Made by a program: the position numbers and the translations under genes. Of a stretch of DNA of 64,000 bases, positions 56,958 through 64,000 are shown piece after piece (the stretch's first letter is position 1; each line of letters opens with the position of its first letter). This DNA is from Brienomyrus brachyistius (Eukaryota; Chordata; Actinopteri; Osteoglossiformes; Mormyridae). The DNA is taken from assembly GCF_023856365.1 (NCBI RefSeq), contig NC_064538.1:9783435-9847434 (forward strand), written 5' to 3'. The notes under the pieces are model-generated. The model saw only the letters and a program-made list of their open reading frames with translations. It was not told the origin of the DNA and searched no databases.

Positions 56958-59900
56958 CTGTGACAACCATGTAAAATGTTGTTGAACATACAATCCCTGA
57001 CCAGCCATGCTGAGCGACTTAGCTGGGCAAAAAAAAAAAAAAAAAAAAAAACACATGCCACAGGATGTATTCAAAATTGCTCCCAATCGCCTAAACAATG
57101 CACTACATGGTGAATCCCCCATTTTGTTATGTGCTTTGACCAGCAGCTCGAAATCACTCCGTAGTGCATTAAAATTTATGTTGTCACTGTATTTTCATCT
57201 ACCCATCCATCCATTTTCCAAACCGCTTATCCTACTAGGTCACGGGGGGTCCGGAGCCTATCCCGGAAATAATGGGCACGAGGCAGGGAACAACCCAGGA
57301 TGGGGGGCCAGCCCATCGCAGACTGTATTTTCATATTCGCAAATATATAGCAATATATCGCATCTTGGAATGTTGTGTTCAAAACCATTTAATTCCGGTT
57401 TTAATGAATTACATAGGGTTTTCTACATTAGTAATAGTGAGTGAATGAGTGAACAAGTAAACCATTTCTAATGCAGCATCACACTACAGAACACTGTTAT
57501 TCGATGCATCATTAACCATTTATACCTGGCAAAGACCTAGTACTTTTTGCTGTTATATTACATTAATTTTTTTGTGGTTGTTTTTACCTGTACAGCCATA
57601 TGCTGCTGAAGAAAGGCAGCTAATTCCATGACTACCCTGACATGGGCGGGACCATCAGTGCTGGAGTAGCAAATCAGGAGCTTAGGAGGGGGCTTGCCAA
57701 TCAACACCAGGCTGTGCTCTTCGCTTGCAAGCTTGCTGCCAAATGGCTTAATTTTCTCTGAAACAGAAATCACAGCATCTCATCAGATAATAATAGGATA
57801 CTAGGCAAATATGTTGTTTTTGTGCACAGAAACTGTGAAGTACACATTCTAATACAGTATACATACAGCACTGCCACATAGTTGTTATGTACATATGATT
57901 AGAGCCATAAACGGGCCTGGATCTGATTTCACATGTGTTTCTGTCAGCAAAATGCTGATTATTAATGATGTACATAAATTAACAAGAAGCTGGTTTGTTT
58001 GTTTGTTTATTTGAGAGGTTTGTCTTTCTGCACGTTTCACTGGTCCTCTGTCAAACTAATCAAGTGCATGAAACAAACGCAGTGTTGCCTGCATTTTATG
58101 CACCATATCTCACGCAGGTGTGGGCAGGACACCCATCTTGGGCAAGACATCGTTGACTTTAAGTAATTATACACATGAGTAATTATATACATTAATCAGT
58201 GAAACACATTTTTATCTATATGGGTCAGGGAATAATTTTCCCAATATTTGCAATTCGTGTTTTTTTACTGTTTTATTCCTTACAGATTAAATATACAAAC
58301 ATTTTGAGCGAACTTGTTTGGGGATGTAATTAATCCAATTAATGTATTTTCTTTGGAGGTTTTAGACTAATTGTTTCCCAAAAGCAGTCAAGGTGCAGAT
58401 CCATGGCCTACTGGCTAAGTAACTTGCAGAGGCCGAACCTCTCTGTCTGACTTGACAGCACTTTGAGTTACCCATCTCCCTCTGCCTCCTCTTCATCTTC
58501 CTCTTGCTAGCCACAGTCACAGCTGCCGTCACAAAAACCACCACGATGGCAGCGAACAGGAGCACAGCGGGGATGATGGTCTCAGCCATAAATGGTCCAT
58601 CATCTAGACAGCAGAGATTTAAATCACCACATTTCCACTGTATATGCAAATCACACGTCATATCAATAAAATCTTTCATTCATGGACATGAACCCTGGTG
58701 CTCAATTTCAAACAGCACATGTATTGTGTACCTATAACATATGTATTTACTTCTATTTACTTTTGTCTGCCTTGTTTTCCTTTCCCAGTTTGAGTTCAAA
58801 TGATGATGAACCAATTTCAGTGGCGCCATATGATCAGGCTGTTTACAGGGTGCTGCTCACCTCGTTTTACTGGTGAGACTCGAAAGGAGAATGTTTTCCT
58901 GATGGCATCCACCACATCTGCAGCAATCTTGAATCCCGGAATACACAATGAGAGAGTTTTAGCCTGCATAGGCATTCTTAGGCACTCCGTTTAAATTTAA
59001 GGTCAATATCACATGTAGAGGAAGAAGAAAACGTTCTTGTTAAATACGCAAAGTACAGGTTCAAGTAGAGAAGCCAGAAGGTAGTTATTCTGGATAAATG
59101 GCACCATCTAGTGGTGATGTTGAAGCACTTACAGCTCAACTTTTTCTAGTGGTTGAATTTTGTGTGAATGTCATGAGAAATGCTTAAAATACTCAAATAA
59201 ATCTAGTGTCGATGTGGGTTGAGAAATACTGTAATACCTCATATAGCATTTATCTCACCAAAACAATTTTAACTTGCTTGAATATTCCGTAATGTGATGA
59301 TAGTCCTGTGGCCGTCAAAGGATATAGTTAGGTTGTTCAAGAGACTGAAGTTCTTAAAACATCAGTCCCACAAGAACTCCACTAAAGTTCATAGTCTTAT
59401 TGAAGTTGCATTAAAGTGCTCAGTCAAACTGAAGTAACCTGACGTACTGGATTTTGACAAAGCAACTCCATGGCTTTGTATTAAAACTTGGTTCTACAGC
59501 GTCACTCTAAACCACCTAAGCCAAGTCCCACTTAAAAGTTCAGTCTCAGAAAATTCCCACCAAAGTATCCACCTTCCAGAGATCAAGGCACCCAGGTCCC
59601 AAAATGACTACTGCCACGTGTCTCATGCTCTCATTTCCATAAGGTTCCTGGCATCTCACTAATGTCCCTGTCATGCACGGAAAGCAGTAGCACTCTGACA
59701 TTCTGGTTTGACATATGAGCTGTTTCAGGAGAGATCCTGCCCATCCCTTTGTCAAGTTCTGGGCAATTTTATCATAACTTGCTAGATGCAGTCTAGTATG
59801 TTTGTCAGTGCAACCTGAGCTTTTGACAGTATCCTCTTTGAAAAAGAGAATTTTAATGACTTTCATGCACCTATACAAAATGTACCAGAAGGTTATGCTG

Positions 59901-62900
59901 TTTTTATCTGTGAGATATTTTTCTGAGAAAAACAAAAGAAAAACAATAGAGGGCACTGTAAATAATGATTACCATGCATTTACTATTATATTCCCACAAT
60001 AACCATATACGTATAAATGTCATGAAAACATCGAACCTTCCAATTCGCACCAAGATTAACTCCGAATCAAAAAAGGGTGATGTGTGGTGTCCTATCAAAT
60101 CTCTGCATTTTACATATCTTGTAACACTAACTTTATTTTTTATTAACCTTCTAATACTATTTAGAGTACACTGGGCACAAAATTTCATCTCTGTGAAACA
60201 AACATATATTCATTATCACCGCTTATCTCAGTCAGGCTCACAGGGCTAATAATCGTAATTAGGCTAAATCTGACACCCATATGTCTGACATGTCAATATT
60301 ACAGCATTCATGTGTGAACTGTATATAAGAAACAAACTCACTTCACACGAGTAGTTGGTTCCAGCCTGGAGGCCAAGCAGATGGTAACTGTGGTGTGTTT
60401 TGTTGCTCGAGGGATTCTGTGGGGAGACGATCATATTCTTAGTATATAGTATAGAAGTGGTTCATAAGAAATTTTGATTAGTTATAATAATATATAATGA
60501 CATAAATTGGAGTTTTATGTGACTGCAGGTGCCACCTTTGCAATTAGTTTGTGAAGTTTCTTTCTTGCTAGATTTTCCATGGTCACCTGTAAGCAGTATT
60601 TTTGCAAAGTGGAAGTGCTTAGGAACAACAGAAACTCAGTTATGAAGTGACAGAGCCGGGTTGCCAAGTACAGAGGGACACTGCACGTACTATATAAGTC
60701 GCCAATGTTCTGTAGACTCAATAACTGTTCTCAGCTTCCTCTGGAATTAACCCCGGCTCAGAACCTGTGCACTGGGAGTTTCACAGGATGGCCTTCCATG
60801 GCTAAGCAGCTGCATGCAAGTGTCACATCACCAAGTGCAATGCCAAGCGGAGTAGTGTAAAGTTCACCGCCACTGGACTCTGGAGTGGTGGAAATATGTT
60901 CTGTGGAGTGATGCATTGCTTGTCTGTCTTGCAGTCTGATGGACAGAGTCCATGTGGTTGATTGCTATGACCTCAGAAATGCTTCTTCTGGATGAATGGG
61001 CAAAAATTCCTACAGACACACCAAAATCCTGTGGGAAGTCTTCCCAGAAGAGTGGCAGCTGCAAGGGGGGGCAACTCCAAATTCATGCCTATGAATTTAG
61101 ATTGGGGTGTCATACAAGTTCCCATAGGTGTAATCGACAGGTATCCCAATACTTTTGTCCATACAGTGTATTTGTGTTGGGTCACATTACAGTGTATTTG
61201 TTCTCCTCTCTTATGTTGCTTTTCAAAGCTGGAAGTCACACTAAAGCAAGTAGACCACGTCCCACTAAAATGTTCAGTGTCCCAAAATTCCCACCAAAGC
61301 ATCCACACTCCAGAGATCAAAGAACCCAGTCACTCTAAGGTCCCAAAATATCTAATGCCATATGTCTCATTGAACTCATTTTCGTACTCAGTATCTACGG
61401 GACAGCTAGCTACCCTCCCTTGAGCCAGAGATTATTAAAGGTGTTTTTCATCTGTAGTCAGAGCACTTGAAGTACTTTCCCACCACAGGAACATTTGTTC
61501 AGGAACTAGAACCTTTTTCAGGTACCACCGCAGAAACTGGACCTGTTGTTCCTTGGAGATAGTTCCTGAACTTCTTTTAGTTCCTATTCCGGAGTAGGTC
61601 ATTTTAGCTGGACCAAGAACTACTGGGTCAGGCTTATAGTGATAAACTTTGCAAATTGGTTATATAGCCCATGCTGATTACAGCACGTTGCTGCACCCAC
61701 CACACGACAAGCCACCTAAGAACCTGAGTGCAGCCATGCGGTGGGTGATACCTCAGCACCACATTAGTCCAAATGGAACAGTGTGAGTTTCTCCCGGGGG
61801 CTGGAGTGCCAATCCTGTGACCAACCCCCAAATTTCCCTGTAAATTGGATGTAGATTAACATGACACTCAGGTCAAAGCAGTTGTGGATTAAGGGCCTTG
61901 CAACAAAGTACGATCACTTCTGGCATTCACGGGATTCAAACCAGCAACCTTCAGATTGCTGCACAGATCCCTAGCCTGAGAGCCACCAATGCGCCCGCAA
62001 AATAATAAAACATGGTCACAATTGAACTAAAATGAGGGGAATAATTAATAAAACATGACCACATATCGCAGGAACTAATTAGTAAAATGTGGACACAATA
62101 TATATAATTTTTATGCTTATGTAATGTATCCTAATGTACTACATAATATAAACATTATATATCGTGCCTTGCAGCCTCTGAGTTGAGTAAAACAGACATA
62201 CTGAGCTACACCTGTCCTTGCGTTGGATTGATAAAACAAGCTGACCATTCATGAGCTTGATTTAATCAGACACACTGATCTATGCCCGTTCCTGAGCTGA
62301 ACTGCTCAAACAAATACCTTGCAGCCTCGGAGTTCAACGAATCATGCAGACTAAGCTATGTCTGTCCCTGAGCTGACCTGCTGAAACATGCTGACAGCCT
62401 GTAGCTATCCTGCAGTCCCTAAGTCACGATAAACTGGTTTAATACTGTCTGTAGGTAACCCTTGCAGGTTTTCTCAATTTTTAAGCACATTTTCTGAAAC
62501 AGTTAAAAGTTTCAAAACTTCAAATGCAGTCAGCACATGTTAATATGACCTAAAACTTAAATTTCACCTACAACAGACCATAATTTACTCAAAACGATTT
62601 CTTTACTACCCATTATTAAATGTTAGATTTTTTCTGCACAATGTAATTTAGCAAACAAATAAACTGTCAATATTCACTCAGTCTGAACGTACTGGTACTG
62701 TTAGAATTCTTATGTGACTTATTAATAAACAGAGAGACTGGCAGATGCAAATGCAAGAGAACAGGTCTGCAGGGTATCCAAACACTAGGCATAACACAAT
62801 TGTTCTGTTCATGTGGTAAATAATCTTAATGGTTTCTATGTGGTAAATATTCTTGAAATCAATACATTGAGGATATGAACAAAGGATTTTTGTGTAAGAC

Positions 62901-63406
62901 CTGCCCAGTGTCTTAGATTATTGAAATACCTTTTCCATGAAGTCTTTTATTTATTGTAAACACCCTAGTTTGGAGCATGGAGACCTGCCCTTCTCTACTA
63001 TTGCTGAAAAACAGTGGAGATCATTGATTCCCTACTCAATGCAATAAACTAAGGACAATGTTGCAATCCTTTGTGGATGGAGTATGAAAATGAGGCTAAA
63101 TGATCAGTTTTTATAAACATGCTGTGACTGAGATTTGTCTATTCAGTCCTCGAGACCATCCAAACACTCTCTGCAAATGCAACCTTTTGGTTCTGAAATG
63201 AATCCTGATTTTTGTTTCTCCTTAGTATATCCCAGTACCCCTTGGTAGACTTTTACTCACGGTTTTGATCTCCGTGTAGTTGCGCATGCCCCCACCATAG
63301 CACCATGAAAAATAATGGCTGATTCCCAGATGTGGAGGAGCGAGGTTAAAGGTTACAACAATGTCAAGTCCCTCTTGACGCAATTCAACATTCTCTGGGT
63401 ACCAGT
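56430..63406 (-). CDS. il17rd: Interleukin-17 receptor D-like receptor, 3' part; 5' end off the window
   Basis: A single-pass receptor signalling through a cytoplasmic SEFIR domain. Six phase-consistent exons are present: 63406-63261, 60416-60342, 58927-58861, 58603-58472, 57757-57588 and 56957-56430; about 372 C-terminal residues. The first three give the end of a fibronectin-like ectodomain with sequons NYT, NKT and NYS. The fourth gives a transmembrane helix (AVLLFAAIVVVFVTAAVTVA) followed by basic KRKMKRR. The SEFIR starts PPKLLICYSSTDGPAHVRVV and continues SLDLWE, QRIQESDFVLVICSRG, DVPGLLGLAAHYTLMKDLPL and FSHLH, closest to IL17RD. After it only about 45 residues remain, far fewer than the long tail of mammalian IL17RD. 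It could be a fish-specific IL17RD paralogue. Confidence 0.82.
57198..57322 (-). repeat. tRNA-derived SINE-like repeat, copy 4 (truncated)
   Basis: It begins cccatccatccattttccaa and continues ggtccggagcctatcccgga and ggatggggggccagcccatc, the 3' half of the family at 2750-3080, inside the receptor's last intron. Confidence 0.7.
57588..57757 (-). CDS. il17rd: IL17RD-like exon, SEFIR first half
   Basis: A 170-bp exon, acceptor GTTTCAG, donor GTAAAA. It encodes KIKPFGSKLASEEHSLVLIG and then KPPPKLLICYSSTDGPAHVR. ICYSSTDG is the box-1-like start of SEFIR. Confidence 0.88.
58472..58603 (-). CDS. il17rd: IL17RD-like exon, transmembrane segment
   Basis: A 132-bp exon between acceptor TGTCTAG and donor GTAACT. 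It encodes (D)DGPFMAETI, the hydrophobic stretch described for the gene, and SKRKMKRRQREM. Its phases fit both neighbours. Confidence 0.85.
58861..58927 (-). CDS. il17rd: IL17RD-like exon, membrane-proximal ectodomain
   Basis: A 67-bp exon encoding IAADVVDAIRKTFSFRVSPV then KR and one base. The acceptor GATTCAAG at 58928 was preferred over GCTGCAG ten bases inside because only the former keeps phase with the upstream exon. Donor GTGAGC. Confidence 0.75.
58928..60341 (-). other. il17rd: IL17RD-like intron between ectodomain exons
   Basis: 1.4 kb. It holds a segment near 59505-59645 that is duplicated near 61257-61385. No coding exon recognised. Confidence 0.5.
59505..59645. repeat. Local duplicate, copy 1
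   Basis: gtcccacttaaaagttcagt, aaaattcccaccaaagtatc and ccagagatcaaggcaccca recur at 61257-61385 in the same order and strand with modest divergence. Confidence 0.65.
60342..60416 (-). CDS. il17rd: IL17RD-like exon, fibronectin-like ectodomain
   Basis: A 75-bp exon, acceptor CCCCACAG, donor GTGAGT. It encodes NPSSNKTHHSYHLLGLQAGT then NYSCE. The GLQAGTNYSCE ending is fibronectin-III-like. Two N-glycosylation sequons. Confidence 0.8.
60527..61168 (+). mobile_element. Truncated Tc1-like transposon, family A copy 2
   Basis: It begins ggtgccacctttgcaattag, matching the interior of the element at 18897-20068 (tgccacctttgcaataag near 19081), and ends acttttgtccatacagtg followed by TA. Its left end and much of the coding region are gone. 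Confidence 0.8.
61257..61385. repeat. Local duplicate, copy 2
   Basis: Counterpart of 59505-59645: cgtcccactaaaatgttcag, aaaattcccaccaaagcatc, ccagagatcaaagaaccca and atatgtctcattgaactcat. Confidence 0.65.
61680..61995 (-). repeat. tRNA-derived SINE, second family
   Basis: On the minus strand the head reads gcattggtggctctcaggct (A-box region), and ggtttgaatcccgtg serves as the B box (about 61926-61940). A body with gggccttaatcc- and gggagaaactcacactg-type blocks runs to about 61680. It differs from the family at 2750-3080. Confidence 0.65.
62160..62425. repeat. Degenerate short tandem array
   Basis: Three or so loose units share ccttgcagcctc(t/g)gagtt, actgagctacacctgtcc / actaagctatgtctgtcc, ctgagctga and aaacaagctgac / aaacatgctgac. 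It lies inside a receptor intron. Confidence 0.5.
63261..63406 (-). CDS. il17rd: IL17RD-like exon, ectodomain, first exon in the window
   Basis: A 146-bp exon, acceptor CTTCCTAG, donor GTGAGT, starting in phase 1. It encodes (x)WYPENVELRQEGLDIVVT, then FNLAPPHLGISHYFSWCYGG, then GMRNYTEIKT. It is fibronectin-like and carries one sequon. The gene's upstream exons lie beyond 64000 or in the unresolved part of 63407-64000. Confidence 0.78.
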
Positions 63407-64000
63407 CTAGGAAGAGAGCGAGAGGGGGAAAAAATCTTTTAACAAAGTCTAGTGCTTTATGTTCTTATTACATATAATTTATTTGCATAGAATGCATTAT
63501 TTATCTTTATCTATATATTTATATCTTTAAATGTTTATTTATTTTGAATCTCGCAATATTCTGGTTTTCAGAATGTTTTGTGTATTTTGTGCTTTTTAAA
63601 TCTGTTTGTTACTTTGGCTGCACCAATGCTGTTTTCTTTCAATGTTGGTAGGGATTCTGCCATGAGGCCACTGCCCTCCTAAACAGACACGGTACTTTCA
63701 CAATACTGGTAGGGACATGACCCTACCATCCCTCCCCAAACCTACACCTTTGGTTTGCACTATGTGTTCTGTCTTTGCACCTTATCTGTATGGTATTATA
63801 TGTATCATCTACCATTCATCTGTACACTATGTTCTAACAGCTGAATGGCTTCATTGGTCTCATTGAGAAATTCTGGTGCAATCTTAATTTTAGTCATAAT
63901 TTAATCATTTTTTCTTGTATTCAGCTATATAATCTGAATTTACTTTCTGCTCTTGCCTCCCGATGGGCAGCACTACCTTCTCCTTTTTGTCCCACCAATC
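63407..64000 (-). other. il17rd: IL17RD-like intron reaching the window edge
   Basis: It contains the second copy of the repeat at 50755-50860 (about 63660-63750). No further exon was recognised before the edge. Confidence 0.5.

Noticed and set aside
56958..57122. Upstream extension of the receptor's last open frame
   Set aside because: It crosses a long A/T run and lacks SEFIR similarity; the acceptor at 56958 joins in phase to the exon at 57588-57757.

Overview
The window is vertebrate nuclear DNA, most likely from a ray-finned (teleost-type) fish. Genes are split by GT-AG introns. The dispersed repeats are of fish types: Tc1-like transposons, CR1-like and other LINE remnants, tRNA-derived SINEs and a gypsy-like LTR. 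The protein-coding exons read as vertebrate synapsin, Vestigial-like 4 and an interleukin-17 receptor. No bacterial operons, CRISPR arrays, rRNA or tRNA genes were seen.

Layout. Positions 1-2410 look like the 3' untranslated end of a plus-strand gene whose coding part lies off the left edge. The main gene is synapsin I (syn1) on the minus strand. Its start codon is at 37454 and its stop at 6505. I could join 13 coding exons with consistent phases into a 731-residue protein (2196 nt including stop). Its introns carry most of the repeats. Intron 5 holds a Tc1 fossil. Intron 4 holds a degenerate minisatellite. The 12.6-kb intron 1 holds CR1 and RT-derived LINE remnants, an LTR invaded by a near-intact Tc1 element, and a GC-box-bearing region with a possible antisense coding exon.

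Positions 37455-44008 are the divergent intergenic region. The vgll4-type gene follows on the plus strand, with five coding exons from 44009 to 49749 giving 311 residues with two Tondu motifs. Positions 50620-56429 are intergenic and repeat-bearing. From 56430 to beyond the right edge, on the minus strand, is the 3' part of an IL-17 receptor D-like gene: fibronectin-like ectodomain end, transmembrane exon, SEFIR domain and an unusually short tail.

The three genes do not form one pathway. Synapsin acts on synaptic vesicles, VGLL4 is a TEAD cofactor of the Hippo pathway, and the receptor is a membrane signalling protein. The arrangement is informative as synteny. A divergent synapsin-VGLL4 pair also exists as SYN2-VGLL4 on human chromosome 3, so this looks like the paralogous (ohnologous) block retained around syn1.
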